Positions 26,846 through 38,463 of a DNA stretch of 64,000 bases are shown piece by piece (within the stretch, counting starts at the first letter, position 1; every line of letters starts with the position of its first letter). Source of the stretch: Bacillus sp. V5-8f (GTDB lineage: Bacteria; Bacillota; Bacilli; Bacillales; DSM-1321); NCBI RefSeq assembly GCF_002863565.1, contig NZ_PGUW01000007.1, forward strand, positions 248,001 to 312,000, written 5' to 3'. The notes under the pieces were generated by a model. That model searched no databases. It saw nothing but the letters and a program-made list of their open reading frames with translations, and had not been told where the DNA came from. The position numbers and the translations under genes are program-made.

Positions 26846-27601
26846 ATGTTATATCTTCACGATGTATGGGTGAATTGGTTTGAAGGAGAGGAAAATGGCT
26901 ACAATATATGCCATTTCCATGAATGGAGAAAAGATGACGGCATTGAACTTCTCGACCAAGTGCCGCTGCTCAAAATTTCTACCCCGTTGTTTAAGTACAT
27001 AGAAAACGATTTAGCAGAACTTCCTAAAGCCTTACTTAATGACGTTTATCAAAAGGCGTACTCCAGGAAAAACCATGAAAGGGTGCAGATGGATTACTGC
27101 TTTGTGGTGACGGACGGATCCGGAATCCTGGCTGTAGACACCATTGGCTACCATATCCCAATCAGAAAAAGCAGGCTGATTCCCCGACAAGAACAAATCG
27201 TTTATGATATGGTGGAAAATCAAGAAGAGATGGATTTCACCTACAATGAAGCGGACGGAACCGGGAAAGAGCATCATATTTTATCCCCTTCTCCTGATTT
27301 CATGAAAGGTCTTACCAGGAGGGAGCGCCAGCTCAAGCAGCTTTTGTTCATGGCACTTGACCAGCTCTTCAATGCAAAAAACACGGCTGAGATCCGTTAT
27401 TGGTATACCGAATGGGCTCCGGAAAAATATGAATATATCCAGTCGCTGAATTTCGAGGATGCCTGGCAGGAATTATACGAAGAAATACAAGAGGGATGGT
27501 CGGAAAAGCATTTGCACCTGTGTGAGAACCTAATCAAAGGGCAGCCGTTTTTTGAAAAGCTTTGGGAAATGGAAGTAGGGGACAGCCCGTCCATGCTATA
27601 A
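26846..27601 (+). CDS. yjbA: YjbA-family conserved protein (DUF3603)
   Basis: 251 residues, acidic, no signal or membrane segment. Features: N-terminal [17 protein letters not shown], later [20 protein letters not shown] and a C-terminal [12 protein letters not shown] segment. It lies convergent to trpS, as yjbA does in B. subtilis. Start ATG 26846 has a GCGAGGGG site. No function is known. Confidence 0.85.
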   Translation: MLYLHDVWVNWFEGEENGYNICHFHEWRKDDGIELLDQVPLLKISTPLFKYIENDLAELPKALLNDVYQKAYSRKNHERVQMDYCFVVTDGSGILAVDTIGYHIPIRKSRLIPRQEQIVYDMVENQEEMDFTYNEADGTGKEHHILSPSPDFMKGLTRRERQLKQLLFMALDQLFNAKNTAEIRYWYTEWAPEKYEYIQSLNFEDAWQELYEEIQEGWSEKHLHLCENLIKGQPFFEKLWEMEVGDSPSML

Positions 27602-27756
27602 TAGGCCGTGAAAATTGATATTCGTTTAAAAAGTATTACGTATAACGTGAATCTCGTTTTTTCGTGAAAATCGTGACAGGTTTGGCTTAATAATGAAAGC
27701 TTTCCGGTTTGTTATTGATTTAATCTCGATTATTCGTTGTCTTATGTATATATTCA

Positions 27757-27790
27757 TAAAAAACGGGTTCCAGTCTGGAACCCGTTTTTG
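27757..27790. terminator. Bidirectional terminator between yjbA and trpS
   Basis: AAAACGGGTTCCAG and TGGAACCCGTTTTTG pair almost perfectly with A/T runs on both sides. Confidence 0.85.
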
Positions 27791-27798
27791 TATGGATT

Positions 27799-28785
<987 letters not shown>

Positions 28786-28914
28786 TTACTTGTCACTCCT
28801 CTAGTTATCATAAAATAAGACCTTCTTAATATTGTAAGGATAAATTCCCGGTTATTCCACTGTTTTAAATAATCTATATGCCTCTTTCCTAAGTTTAAAC
28901 AAGTTCCTGGAATC

Positions 28915-29250
28915 TCATAAGTAATATAAAGATAATGCTGCCAGCATAATAACAAGAAGAGAAATTCCTACAGAAAACAAAGTACTGTAATCAAAGGAAA
29001 TAAGCTTTGATAGTGGTTTTTTTTCTTCTTTATTATCTGTCCTGTCAAGGACTGTGCGGAAACTAAGGAAGATGGCGTCAAAGAAACCTTTCTGCGTCAC
29101 CATGGCCAATAAAGATACACTTAACAGCCCGCCGGCAATATAAAAGGTGAGATTGATGAAATGGAGCAATGACAGCTCCCTGTATAGAAGCACTGAAAGC
29201 AATAAAACGAGAAAAATGGACGTGGCAGTCCAAAAAAAGGTTTTTTTCAA
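28915..29250 (-). CDS. Small membrane protein (DUF3899-like)
   Basis: 111 residues with four predicted hydrophobic segments (about 5-22, 30-50, and a C-terminal stretch near 90-110; the second may be split). A lysine-rich polar loop (DRTDNKEEKKPLSK) lies between. The start is TTG 29250, eight bases after GAGGT. It is in the same orientation as trpS and might be in its transcript. Function unknown. Confidence 0.7.
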   Translation of the reverse strand: MKKTFFWTATSIFLVLLLSVLLYRELSLLHFINLTFYIAGGLLSVSLLAMVTQKGFFDAIFLSFRTVLDRTDNKEEKKPLSKLISFDYSTLFSVGISLLVIMLAALSLYYL

Positions 29251-29619
29251 TGAAATGACCTCGCTAGCTTCGTTATCTAGAGGTAGTATATCAAAAATAC
29301 AGGTGGAAAATAAGTTTTAAAGCATTAATATTATATCAGAATAACATTTAACGAGTAATTTATAAGATGATAAAAAAACCTTATTACATTCAATAGATAG
29401 GCGCATTGTGTTTCTTCCTGCAAAAAAGCCGCTTATTTACTGGGTTTAAGTGTAAAATTGTGTAAAATTAACTAAATGATTTGTATTTCCATAGGAGGAA
29501 TTGCTTAATTTCCATAAATTTATTATGACTTTGTAAACTTTTTTAAAAAACTTTATATACAAAATTCTAAAAACTTGTATAATAAACTTTGTAAGAATTT
29601 AATAAAAGGGGTGTCATAT
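29251..29619. other. oppA upstream region
   Basis: About 370 AT-rich bases without a gene. TATAAT at 29578-29583 is a clear -10; the -35 is poor (TTTATA at 29552 is too far). AAAATTCTAAAAACT at 29561-29575 matches the CodY consensus AATTTTCWGAAAATT at 11 of 15 bases, weak evidence in such AT-rich DNA. The leader between the -10 and the oppA start is short. Confidence 0.4.
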
Positions 29620-31320
29620 TTGAAGAAATCTAAATTTTCTTTGTTAATGATTCTTACACTTGTGTTTAGTTTAATCCTTGCTGCATGTAGCGGCGGTGGA
29701 GATAACCAGGCTTCGGGTGATAAGGATGGCAAAGCAAAAGGTGATGGCCAACTTGCGGCTACACAGGAATTAACTGCTTTTGATGCATCAGAAATCCCAA
29801 CAATGGATACAGCACTTGCTGAAGGATCAACAAGTTTTGATTACATCAACAACGTTGGTGAAGGTCTATATCGTCTAGACCAGGAGAACAAGCCGGTGCC
29901 AGCTCTTTCTGATGGTGAGCCACAAGTTAGTGATGACAAAACTGTTATTACATTTAAAATAAGAAATGCAAAATGGTCTAATGGAGATCCAATTACTGCA
30001 AATGATTTCGTTTTTGCATGGAAAAAAGCAATCGATCCTAAGACTGCTTCCCCATACGGTCCATATATGATGGGCGGCAAGATTAAAGGCGCTCAAGCTA
30101 TCACAGATGCCGCTGCAGCTAAAAAGCCTTATGATTTAAATACTTTAGGTGTTGTTGCGAAAGATGACAAAACGCTAGAAGTAACTTTAGAAAAGGCAAT
30201 TCCATACTGGGAAGACCTTTTCGCATTCCCTACCTTCTATCCGCAACAAGAAAAGTTTGTTAAGGAAAAAGGAAAGAATTATGCAACAAGCAAAGACAAC
30301 TTACTATACAACGGCCCATTCGTAATGACTGATTGGGATGGCCCTACTGACACAGAGTGGGTTCTTGAAAAGAACGATAACTACTGGGATAAAGACAGCG
30401 TGAAGTTAGAAAAGCTGACATTCAACGTAGTTAAAGACACTGCTGCACAAGCAAATGCTTTTGAAGCTGGTGAAGTGGACAGAACGTATAAGCTTTCATC
30501 TGATCTTGTACCAAATTATGAAGGTGACGAGCGTTTAGTTAATGATTTAGAAAAGGTGACTTTTTGGTTGAAAATGAACCAAAAGAATCCTGATTTACAA
30601 AACGAAAACATCCGTCGGGCAATTGCTCAAGGATTTAACAAACAAGATTTCACTGACAGCATCATGAACAATGGTTCTATTCCTGCCAATGGACAAATGC
30701 CAAAGGAATTTGTAACTGACCCAGCATCTGGTAAAGACTGGCGTGAAGTAAACGGAGATCTTCTTGAATACAACAAGAAAGAAGCTCAGGCTGCATGGAA
30801 AAAAGGTTTAGAAGAACTTGGAAAGAAAGAAATCACTCTTCGTTATCTTGGCGATGATACAGAAAGTGCCAAGAAAATCTCTGAGTATATGAAGAATCAA
30901 TTGGAAACAAACCTTGAAGGTTTAACAGTTAAAGTAGAAAGTGTTCCATTTACTGTTCGTTTAGAACGTGACAACTCTATGAACTACGATCTTCAAATGG
31001 CTGGATGGGGACCAGACTACCGCGATCCTATGTCTTTCTCTGACCTGTTCGTTACTAACGGCGGAAGTAACAGAATGGCATACTCAAACCCTGAATATGA
31101 TAAGTTAATCAAACAGGCTAGCGAACAAGGTGCAAACCCTGAAGAGTATTATAAGACACTACTGAAGGCTGAGAAAATCCTTCTTGAGGAAGACGCTGCA
31201 ATTGCGCCGGTTTACCAGCGTAACAGTGCAATCCTTCAGGCAACAAAAGTTAAAGATATCGCTGCCTACGACTACGGTCCTGATTACTGCTACAAGTGGG
31301 CGTATATCGCTGAAGAATAA
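29620..31320 (+). CDS. oppA: Oligopeptide ABC transporter, substrate-binding lipoprotein
   Basis: 566-residue family 5 solute-binding protein that captures oligopeptides outside the membrane. It begins with a lipoprotein signal (KKSKFSLLMI... lipobox LAAC near residue 24), then a Gly/Asp linker. TTG 29620, behind AAAAGGGGTG, places the Lys-Lys start of the signal correctly. It is first of oppA-B-C-D-F. In B. subtilis Opp also imports Phr and ComX-type signalling peptides, relevant to competence and sporulation. Confidence 0.96.
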   Translation: MKKSKFSLLMILTLVFSLILAACSGGGDNQASGDKDGKAKGDGQLAATQELTAFDASEIPTMDTALAEGSTSFDYINNVGEGLYRLDQENKPVPALSDGEPQVSDDKTVITFKIRNAKWSNGDPITANDFVFAWKKAIDPKTASPYGPYMMGGKIKGAQAITDAAAAKKPYDLNTLGVVAKDDKTLEVTLEKAIPYWEDLFAFPTFYPQQEKFVKEKGKNYATSKDNLLYNGPFVMTDWDGPTDTEWVLEKNDNYWDKDSVKLEKLTFNVVKDTAAQANAFEAGEVDRTYKLSSDLVPNYEGDERLVNDLEKVTFWLKMNQKNPDLQNENIRRAIAQGFNKQDFTDSIMNNGSIPANGQMPKEFVTDPASGKDWREVNGDLLEYNKKEAQAAWKKGLEELGKKEITLRYLGDDTESAKKISEYMKNQLETNLEGLTVKVESVPFTVRLERDNSMNYDLQMAGWGPDYRDPMSFSDLFVTNGGSNRMAYSNPEYDKLIKQASEQGANPEEYYKTLLKAEKILLEEDAAIAPVYQRNSAILQATKVKDIAAYDYGPDYCYKWAYIAEE

Positions 31321-31367
31321 GATCAATATGATTTTCTTTTTCTAGATCGTTAATAATTTAGAAGTTG

Positions 31368-31404
31368 AAAAGAGAGTATATTTTTAGAATATACTCTCTT
31401 TTTC
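31368..31404 (+). terminator. Hairpin between oppA and oppB (partial terminator / mRNA stabiliser)
   Basis: AGAGAGTATA (31371-31380) pairs with TATACTCTCT (31390-31399), followed by TTTTT. Such hairpins after binding-protein genes lower expression of the permease genes relative to the lipoprotein. Confidence 0.75.
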
Positions 31405-31464
31405 CCTGTGCGAGAATTGTCGAATTTAAGGGAAAATTAAATTTTTTTATGGAGGTGCGAGAGG

Positions 31465-32394
31465 ATGGCCAAATATTTGGCAAAAAGGGTGTTCTATATG
31501 TTAATTACATTGTTTGTCATTGCTTCTGCTACTTTTTTTCTAATGAAGCTTATTCCGGGAACGCCTTTTGCAAGTGCCGCTAAGTTGCCCCCTGCGCAGT
31601 TAGAAATAATGAAAGCTAAATACGGCCTGGATCAGCCAGTACCGGTTCAGTATTTCAAATACCTTGGCAGTTTGATACAAGGAGATCTCGGTATCGCGTT
31701 CCAGTTCGGAAACACACCGGTAAATGATCTATTGATGAGAAGAATAGGCCCATCTGCCCAACTTGGGCTGCAGGCCATGATCTTTGGATCTATTGTAGGA
31801 ATAATCCTTGGAGTTGTGGCAGCTGTCAGACAGAATACATGGATTGATTATGGTTCAACTTTCCTTGCAGTTATCGGAAAGGCAATTCCTAATTTTGTTT
31901 TCGCAGGGTTGCTGCAATATTTTCTCGCTTTGAAGCTAGGATGGTTTCCGGTCCTTTTCTGGAAAGGTCCTGAATACACCGTCCTGCCCACAATTGCGCT
32001 AGCCATGTTTCCCGTTGCAATAGCTGCCCGTTTTATGAGGACGGAAATGATTGAGGTGTTAAGCTCGGACTACATCACACTCGCAAAGGCGAAGGGTGCC
32101 AGCTTCTTTGAAATTGCCTTTAAACATGCATTGCGGAATGCTTTAATCCCGGTTATAACGGTTCTTGGCCCGTTAACCGCCTCTCTAATGACAGGTTCCC
32201 TTGTAGTAGAAAAGATTTTTGCGATACCGGGTATTGGTGAGCAATTTGTAAAGTCGATTGTCGTGAACGATTATAATGTAATCATGGGTACTGCCCTTCT
32301 ATTTGCGGCACTTTTCGTAGTAATTATCTTGATTGTGGATATCCTTTATGGAGTCATTGATCCACGTATCAGGCTAGCGGGAGGGAAAAAATAA
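31465..32394 (+). CDS. oppB: Oligopeptide ABC transporter permease OppB
   Basis: 309-residue inner-membrane permease with an N-terminal helix (RVFYMLITLFVIASATFFLM) and five more helices. The EAA-type cytoplasmic loop that docks the ATPase is seen as LAKAKGASFFEIAFKHALRNALIP. ATG 31465 follows GGAGGTGCG. Its TAA overlaps the oppC start by one base. Confidence 0.96.
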   Translation: MAKYLAKRVFYMLITLFVIASATFFLMKLIPGTPFASAAKLPPAQLEIMKAKYGLDQPVPVQYFKYLGSLIQGDLGIAFQFGNTPVNDLLMRRIGPSAQLGLQAMIFGSIVGIILGVVAAVRQNTWIDYGSTFLAVIGKAIPNFVFAGLLQYFLALKLGWFPVLFWKGPEYTVLPTIALAMFPVAIAARFMRTEMIEVLSSDYITLAKAKGASFFEIAFKHALRNALIPVITVLGPLTASLMTGSLVVEKIFAIPGIGEQFVKSIVVNDYNVIMGTALLFAALFVVIILIVDILYGVIDPRIRLAGGKK

Positions 32395-33422
32395 TGGCAA
32401 CAAAGCATGAAAAGATTGCTGCTGAACGATTTGCCCCAGCCGTTATTGATTCCTCAAAGAGTGAGGAAATCAACAAGCCAAGCCTGAACTTCTGGCAAGA
32501 TGCCTGGATGCGTGTGCGAAAAAATAAAGCCGCGTTAATAAGCCTTGTCTTAATGGTGGTAATGATTATTATGGCATTTGTTGGCCCGGCGATCAGCGGC
32601 AAGGAGTTCGATACACAAAACGTAAGACATCAGAACCTTCCTCCTAAGATACAAGGCTTGGAGAATATCAGCTGGCTTCCATTCGATGGTGTGAAAACAT
32701 TGCCGAGCGGAAAAGAAGTGGATATGTATGAACAGAAAAATGTAAAAGAATATTACTGGTTTGGTACGGATCCTCTGGGACGCGATTTATTTACGCGTGT
32801 TTGGAAGGGGACGCAAGTTTCACTATATATTGCGTTTTTAGCGGCTTTAATTGATATGGTAGTCGGTGTTGCTTATGGAGCGGTTTCCGGTTACTTCGGC
32901 GGAAGGCTGGACAATATCATGCAGCGTATCGCCGAAGTTTTGATGGGTATCCCTCAATTGGTAATTGTTATTCTTATGATCCTTGTTCTTGAACCAGGGA
33001 TTATATCTATTACAATCGCGATGAGCATAACCGGTTGGGTAGGGATGTCCCGGGTGGTCCGCGCGCAGGTTATGAAGCTAAAGGAACAGGAATTCATTCT
33101 GGCTTCCAAAACACTAGGGAATACCCATGCAAAAATCATCTCAAAGCATTTATTGCCAAACCTCGCAGGTGTCATTATCATCAATACGATGTTTACCATT
33201 CCAAACGCAATCTTTTTTGAAGCATTTTTAAGCTTTATCGGATTGGGACTTCAGCCGCCTGATGCGTCACTTGGTACGTTGATTGATGAAGGCTTCAAAG
33301 TATTGCGCCTGCATCCGCACGAAATGATCATTCCGGCTGTCATAATCAGTATTATCATGGTAGCGTTCAATATGCTTGCAGATGGATTAAGGGATGCCCT
33401 AGATCCTAAAATGCGAGATTAA
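32394..33422 (+). CDS. oppC: Oligopeptide ABC transporter permease OppC
   Basis: 342 residues. A long N-terminal cytoplasmic part precedes the first helix (KAALISLVLMVVMIIMAFVG), then a polar external region and five helices. The coupling loop is ILASKTLGNTHAKIISKHLLPN. Start ATG 32394 overlaps the oppB stop (TAATG), showing translational coupling. Partner of OppB in the channel. Confidence 0.96.
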   Translation: MATKHEKIAAERFAPAVIDSSKSEEINKPSLNFWQDAWMRVRKNKAALISLVLMVVMIIMAFVGPAISGKEFDTQNVRHQNLPPKIQGLENISWLPFDGVKTLPSGKEVDMYEQKNVKEYYWFGTDPLGRDLFTRVWKGTQVSLYIAFLAALIDMVVGVAYGAVSGYFGGRLDNIMQRIAEVLMGIPQLVIVILMILVLEPGIISITIAMSITGWVGMSRVVRAQVMKLKEQEFILASKTLGNTHAKIISKHLLPNLAGVIIINTMFTIPNAIFFEAFLSFIGLGLQPPDASLGTLIDEGFKVLRLHPHEMIIPAVIISIIMVAFNMLADGLRDALDPKMRD

Positions 33423-33438
33423 GAAGGTAGGTGAAGGT

Positions 33439-34482
33439 ATGGAAAATATATTAGAAGTTAAGGATTTAAATATTTCCTTCCACACTTTTGCGGGGGAAGT
33501 AAAAGCAATCCGCGGCGTCGATTTCGAATTAAAAAAAGGAGAAACACTTGCGATTGTGGGTGAATCAGGTTCAGGCAAGTCTGTAACAACCAAGTCTATT
33601 ATGAGGTTATTGCCTCCTTCGAATTCTGAAATTAAGAACGGTCAAATTCTATTTGAAGGCAAGGATCTGGCGAAACTATCAGATAGGGAAATGCAAAAAA
33701 TCCGCGGAAAAGATATTTCTATGATTTTTCAGGATCCAATGACCTCTTTAAACCCTACGATTAAAATAGGGAAGCAGATCATGGAGCCAATTATCAAGCA
33801 CCAAAATGTCAGCAAGGCAGCAGCAAAAGAACGTGCTTTGGAGCTGCTTCATCTGGTAAGAATCCCACAGGCGGAGAAACGGTTTGACCAGTATCCTCAC
33901 CAATTTTCAGGGGGAATGAGGCAGCGGGTTGTTATTGCCATTGCATTGGCCTGCAATCCTAAAATCCTGATTGCGGATGAGCCCACGACAGCACTAGATG
34001 TAACAATTCAAGCACAAATCCTGGAGTTAATGAAGGATTTGCAGAAAAAAATTGATACTTCTATCATTTTTATTACTCATGATCTTGGTGTCGTTGCCAA
34101 CGTAGCCGATCGAGTTGCTGTGATGTACGGCGGAAAGATTGTCGAAATTGGTACAGTAGATGAAGTGTTTTACAATCCACAGCATCCTTATACGTGGGGT
34201 TTGATCAGTTCTATGCCAAGCCTGGACACAAAGGATGAAGAGCTGTACGCAATTCCGGGAACTCCTCCTAACTTGCTGAATCCGCCAAAAGGGGATGCAT
34301 TTGCGCCCCGCAATGCTTATGCGATGCAGATTGATTTAGAAGAGCAGCCTCCAATGTTTAAGGTTTCGGATACACATTATGCAGCTACCTGGCTTCTGCA
34401 CCCGGATGCTCCAAAGGTAGAGCCGCCTGAGGCAGTTAAAAGACGTATGAAAAAGTTCGTTGACAGGAAGGAGGGTAATTGA
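33439..34482 (+). CDS. oppD: Oligopeptide ABC transporter ATPase OppD
   Basis: 347-residue ATPase. Walker A GESGSGKS, signature FSGGMRQR, Walker [13 protein letters not shown] and the H-loop FITHDLG are all present. The C-terminal oligopeptide-transporter extension begins near residue 235. In this family the extension of OppD or OppF can hold a cluster. Its stop overlaps the oppF start (TGATG). Confidence 0.96.
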   Translation: MENILEVKDLNISFHTFAGEVKAIRGVDFELKKGETLAIVGESGSGKSVTTKSIMRLLPPSNSEIKNGQILFEGKDLAKLSDREMQKIRGKDISMIFQDPMTSLNPTIKIGKQIMEPIIKHQNVSKAAAKERALELLHLVRIPQAEKRFDQYPHQFSGGMRQRVVIAIALACNPKILIADEPTTALDVTIQAQILELMKDLQKKIDTSIIFITHDLGVVANVADRVAVMYGGKIVEIGTVDEVFYNPQHPYTWGLISSMPSLDTKDEELYAIPGTPPNLLNPPKGDAFAPRNAYAMQIDLEEQPPMFKVSDTHYAATWLLHPDAPKVEPPEAVKRRMKKFVDRKEGN

Positions 34483-35420
34483 TGGAACAGGATAAGTTAC
34501 TGGAAATAAAGAATCTCAAACAATATTTTAATGTTGGCAGACCATCCATGGTAAAGGCAGTAGATGATGTTTCCTTTGATATATATAAAGGGGAAACCTT
34601 AGGCCTTGTCGGAGAATCTGGTTGTGGAAAGTCAACAACCGGACGTACAATCATTCGTCTTTATGATGCGACGGATGGTGAAGTAATTTTTAAAGGGGAA
34701 AATGTACATGGAAGGAAATCCAAGAAGGAACTAAAGAATTTCAATCGCAGCATGCAGATGATATTCCAGGACCCCTACGCTTCCCTGAATCCACGTATGA
34801 AGGTAGCGGATATTATTGCCGAAGGAATTGATATCCATGGGCTTGCAAAGACACAACAAGAACGCATGGATATGGTTTATAATCTTCTAGAAACAGTTGG
34901 CTTAAACCGTGAGCACGCTAATCGTTACCCGCATGAATTTTCAGGAGGGCAGCGCCAGCGTATCGGGATTGCCCGCGCACTTGCCGTCCAGCCTGAATTC
35001 ATCATTGCCGATGAACCCATTTCAGCCTTGGATGTGTCTATTCAGGCGCAGGTCGTCAATTTATTGAAAAAGCTGCAAAAAGAAAAAGGGTTAACCTATT
35101 TATTTATTGCCCATGACCTTTCCATGGTGAAATATATCAGTGACCGTATCGGTGTAATGTATTTTGGAAAGCTTGTTGAACTTGCCACTAGTGACGAGCT
35201 GTATGAAAACCCGATCCACCCGTATACGCAATCTCTGTTATCCGCCATTCCTCTTCCAGATCCGGAGCTCGAAAGAACAAGAAAACGGAAGGTATATGAT
35301 CCTAGCGTTCATAACTATGCAGAGGGTGAGGAAGTAAAGATGCGTGAGGTGGCTCCAGGGCATTTTGTTTTATGCTCAGAAGCGGAGTTAAAGCAATATC
35401 AAGCAAGCCGTGCTAAATAA
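34482..35420 (+). CDS. oppF: Oligopeptide ABC transporter ATPase OppF
   Basis: 312-residue second ATPase of the importer. Walker [10 protein letters not shown], signature FSGGQRQR, Walker [12 protein letters not shown] and H-loop FIAHDLS are seen. I chose ATG 34482, six bases after GGAGGG, over the TTG at 34479. The C-terminus has the usual oligopeptide-transporter extension. A strong terminator ends the operon. Confidence 0.96.
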   Translation: MEQDKLLEIKNLKQYFNVGRPSMVKAVDDVSFDIYKGETLGLVGESGCGKSTTGRTIIRLYDATDGEVIFKGENVHGRKSKKELKNFNRSMQMIFQDPYASLNPRMKVADIIAEGIDIHGLAKTQQERMDMVYNLLETVGLNREHANRYPHEFSGGQRQRIGIARALAVQPEFIIADEPISALDVSIQAQVVNLLKKLQKEKGLTYLFIAHDLSMVKYISDRIGVMYFGKLVELATSDELYENPIHPYTQSLLSAIPLPDPELERTRKRKVYDPSVHNYAEGEEVKMREVAPGHFVLCSEAELKQYQASRAK

Positions 35421-35424
35421 AAAA

Positions 35425-35456
35425 AAACGACCTTCAAGGCGAAGGTCGTTTTTTTA
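35425..35456 (+). terminator. Terminator of the opp operon
   Basis: ACGACCTTC / GAAGGTCGT with a five-base loop, followed by seven T. Confidence 0.88.
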
Positions 35457-35601
35457 TGGAAAAGAAGAGTATATCTCCTTTATAGGTGGTAAAGGAAGTT
35501 GAGAATTTCTTTTTAAATAGAATCGTTCCAAAAGAGGATTCCACTTACTTACTGTTAGATTATAATAGGATTTGAGATTCCAGTCCGAGAGGAGCGGGGA
35601 T

Positions 35602-36807
35602 ATGAGACGATTAAAACGGCTGGCAATCACTGGGATGTTATGTCTTGGTTCAGCCACCACGCTTGGGGTTCCTGTGTTTGCAGAAGATGCACTTGATTCG
35701 TTAAGCCATCCAAAAAGTGAGGTAACGCTTTCCATCAAAAATATACCGGAGGCTGTTCCAAGGTTTATTTATGATTCAGGTCTGACATTTAAGTACCCGA
35801 ATGCAGTCCGGGGAATTTATGTGACAGGGCATTCAGCTGGCGGAAGCAACTTTGGCCGGCTTGTGGATTTGGTTGACAAAACGGAATTAAATGCGATGGT
35901 TATTGATATCAAAGATGATCGGGGCAATGTTACCTATCGGCCTGAAGACCCGCAATCTCCCTATGCAGGAATTGGAAAAGATTACATAAAGAAACCTGCC
36001 GACATACTTAAACAGATGGAAAAGAAACAAATCTATCCGATTGCAAGGGTCGTTGTATTCAAAGATTCCATACTATCTCAACAAAGGCCGGAGTTGTCTT
36101 TTGTGGACGGGAAAGAAGTTTGGAAAAATGGAAGAGAAGAATCATTTGTTAATCCATTTATGAAGGAAGTATGGGATTATAATGTTGGCATCGCCATTGA
36201 AGCAGCCAAAATGGGGTTTCAGGAAATTCAATTTGATTATGTCCGATTTCCTGAAGGTTTTGAAAAAAGGGATAGTACACTGAAATACGGTTTGGGAGCA
36301 TACAGGGATATTAAAATGGATAATATACAAAAACGGGTAAAAGCTGTAACGGATTTTGTCGCTTATGCCCGTGAAAAATTAAAGCCATACGGTGTAAAGG
36401 TTTCCGTTGACATTTTTGGCTATTCCGCGACATTGCCTGAGGCTCCTGGAATTGGCCAAAACTTCTCAAAAATCTCGGAAAACGTAGATGTTATTTCATC
36501 TATGATATATCCGAGCCATTGGACCTCGTATTTCGGGATCGTAAAGCCGGACCTTGAACCATACAAATTAGTGAATGAGTACGCGAAGCTTGAAAAGCAA
36601 AAGCTGGGGCAATTAAAGACACCTCCTGTTTCAAGGCCTTGGCTACAGGATTTTACCGCTTCATACCTTGGTGCGGGGAATTATAAGAAATATGGCAAAG
36701 TGGAAGTGGATGCCCAAATAAAGGCTCTAAAGGATAACGGAATAAACGAATTTCTGCTATGGAATGCGGCAAACCGCTATACCCCTAATGTGGAATATAC
36801 CCCATAA
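35602..36807 (+). CDS. Secreted putative glycoside hydrolase (DUF4015)
   Basis: 401 residues with an N-terminal signal peptide (basic MRRLKRLAITGM, hydrophobic core, cleavage near VFAED). The rest matches the DUF4015 TIM-barrel family: RGIYVTGHSAGG, then NAMVIDIKDDRGNVTY, a central EIQFDYVRFPEG and ISSMIYPSHW. The Asp in IDIKDD and acidic residues in QFDYVRFP are candidate catalytic groups. ATG 35602 follows GGAGCGGGG. It probably acts on cell-wall or surface glycans, but no substrate is known. Confidence 0.82.
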   Translation: MRRLKRLAITGMLCLGSATTLGVPVFAEDALDSLSHPKSEVTLSIKNIPEAVPRFIYDSGLTFKYPNAVRGIYVTGHSAGGSNFGRLVDLVDKTELNAMVIDIKDDRGNVTYRPEDPQSPYAGIGKDYIKKPADILKQMEKKQIYPIARVVVFKDSILSQQRPELSFVDGKEVWKNGREESFVNPFMKEVWDYNVGIAIEAAKMGFQEIQFDYVRFPEGFEKRDSTLKYGLGAYRDIKMDNIQKRVKAVTDFVAYAREKLKPYGVKVSVDIFGYSATLPEAPGIGQNFSKISENVDVISSMIYPSHWTSYFGIVKPDLEPYKLVNEYAKLEKQKLGQLKTPPVSRPWLQDFTASYLGAGNYKKYGKVEVDAQIKALKDNGINEFLLWNAANRYTPNVEYTP

Positions 36808-36875
36808 ATGGTTTTGGTACCTCAACTGATACCAAAAGTAAAAGGCGAATACGTATGGAGGAAATTTCAATAAAA

Positions 36876-36937
36876 GAAAAGGATGCCGACAGAGATACAG
36901 CTTGTGACCGCTAGACCTCTTTTTGGTATCCTTTTAA
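36876..36937. terminator. Imperfect bidirectional terminator after the DUF4015 gene
   Basis: AAAGGATGCC and GGTATCCTTTT pair with one G-T, with T-rich flanks on both strands and a long loop. Confidence 0.5.
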
Positions 36938-36951
36938 GCCGGCTATGGATT

Positions 36952-37146
36952 TTATTTGTTACTTTTTGTTTTGCCGCCTACGCTATTCCAGCCTGACTGA
37001 ATTCTTTCAGACTGGTCTGAACTTGCTGAGTGGCGCTTCCCGCCAAATACTTTTTCGCCTATGCCATTAGTCAAAACACCATTGATTGCCGTTATCCCAA
37101 TAATAAGTACCGCTACGATTGAAAAATCAAGGAAATAAGCAGCCAT
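36952..37146 (-). CDS. Small single-helix membrane protein, unknown
   Basis: 64 residues: MAAYFLDFSIVAVLIIGITAI gives one membrane helix, followed by a polar, Ser/Lys-rich tail ending GGKTKSNK. GGAGG lies six bases before the ATG at 37146, good support for a real gene. I do not recognise the family. It stands alone between two plus-strand genes. Confidence 0.65.
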   Translation of the reverse strand: MAAYFLDFSIVAVLIIGITAINGVLTNGIGEKVFGGKRHSASSDQSERIQSGWNSVGGKTKSNK

Positions 37147-37182
37147 CTCAATCCTCCTGTCATAAGTGAAGCATTTGAACAC

Positions 37183-37654
37183 ACAGCCCTACATCTTCTA
37201 TTTTATTTAATGAATGACCACTTTAAAAGCAAAAAAGAAATCATTCAGCACATTTCTAAAATAAATGAGCAAAAATCTGGCAATATCGGCTGTAATATGT
37301 TTGTGAAGTGCACCTCTGGGTATATGTAAAAGGTAGAAAATAATCTTATCCATTATCAGTAAAAACCTTTAAAGTCCTTTGTAATTGAGAATAAGAAATT
37401 ACCATTCTTTAGCGATAATGATGGTTGAGTTGGCTGGAAGCTAATGTAAAATGCAGGAGATAGAAGCTTTAGACAAGATAGTTTTCACGTTTTCAACATT
37501 TTTCAAAAAGGGTATTCATTTTACTAGTTTTAGTGTATAATAATTAATAGAAATTACTTATTTAAAGTTATTTCAAATAAGGTGAATAAACCGCAATAAA
37601 TAAAATGATTTCCCAGCATAGATCACCGATTCTATTTTCAGGGAGTGTGAGTGA
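37183..37654. other. spx upstream region
   Basis: About 470 bases without a gene. TATAAT at 37536-37541 is a likely spx -10. B. subtilis spx has several promoters and PerR/YodB operators in this kind of region; I could not place such operators here. Confidence 0.4.
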
Positions 37655-38053
37655 ATGATGGTTACTTTATATACATCACCAAGCTGTACATCATGTCGGA
37701 AAGCGAAGGCTTGGCTCGAAGAACATGAGATTCCATATTCAGAAAGAAATATTTTCTCCGAGAACCTATCTATTGAAGAAATTAAAGAAATTCTTCGCAT
37801 GACTGAAGACGGTACAGATGAAATTATATCCACTAGATCTAAGACCTTTCAAAAGCTGAATGTAAATTTGGAGGCTTTGCCCCTCCAGGAATTATATAAA
37901 TTGATTAAAGATAATCCTGGCATGCTAAGAAGACCGATTATCTTAGACGAAAAAAGGCTTCAGGTAGGATACAATGAAGACGAAATTCGCCGGTTCCTGC
38001 CGCGCAAGGTACGCACTTTCCAGCTGCGTGAAGCACAAAAAATGGTTAATTAA
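37655..38053 (+). CDS. spx: Transcriptional regulator Spx
   Basis: Global thiol-stress regulator that binds the RNA polymerase alpha subunit; ArsC-like fold, about 131 residues. The redox switch CxxC is in [37 protein letters not shown] is the conserved C-terminal part, ending in the ClpXP recognition region. Two ATG codons in a row (37655, 37658); spacing from GGGAG favours the first. Its level is set by ClpXP with SpxH, whose gene is also in this window. Confidence 0.97.
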   Translation: MMVTLYTSPSCTSCRKAKAWLEEHEIPYSERNIFSENLSIEEIKEILRMTEDGTDEIISTRSKTFQKLNVNLEALPLQELYKLIKDNPGMLRRPIILDEKRLQVGYNEDEIRRFLPRKVRTFQLREAQKMVN

Positions 38054-38084
38054 AAAGAAAAGCAAATGTTCCTGTAGATTTTAT

Positions 38085-38125
38085 CTTGAAAGAACCCCTG
38101 CCATAATAATGGCAGGGCTCTTTCA
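38085..38125 (+). terminator. Terminator after spx
   Basis: AGAACCCCTGCCAT / ATGGCAGGGCTCTTTC with a four-base loop. Confidence 0.75.
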
Positions 38126-38463
38126 TTATATAGTATCCTTATCAATAAATGTTACTGAAACGTCTCGACCGTACTCAAACTTTGTCTGCCTTCAGCAAAC
38201 TGCATGTTTGTGAGCTGATAAATAGACCTGTCAAACCGGTAAATTGGTTGAGACAGTGGGTAAACAATTGTTTTTCAATTTGGACAGGTTTTTTATTTCC
38301 CTTATTGATTATTTTGTCATAAAATAAAAGAAAAATAGAATATATTTTTTACCAATGAGGCAATGATTACAAAAGCAGCTTCATGGGTAATGATATTAGA
38401 AAGGGCTTTGGTGCCCGGGGGTAATTATCCCTTCAAAATGTGAACAGAAGGGAGAGGTATATC
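38126..38463 (+). other. spx-mecA intergenic region with a second terminator-like hairpin
   Basis: No gene is seen. CCTGTC near 38228 pairs with GACAGG near 38282, followed by TTTTTTA, with a loop of about 50 bases. It looks like the end of a short transcript that has no open reading frame, but I could not find a convincing promoter. Confidence 0.35.

Noticed and set aside
28786..28914. T-box leader for trpS
   Set aside because: The gap is only 129 bases and contains no AGGGTGGNACCGCG-type motif or antiterminator.
29561..29575. CodY box at the oppA promoter
   Set aside because: Only 11 of 15 bases match in very AT-rich DNA, so I do not call it as a feature of its own.
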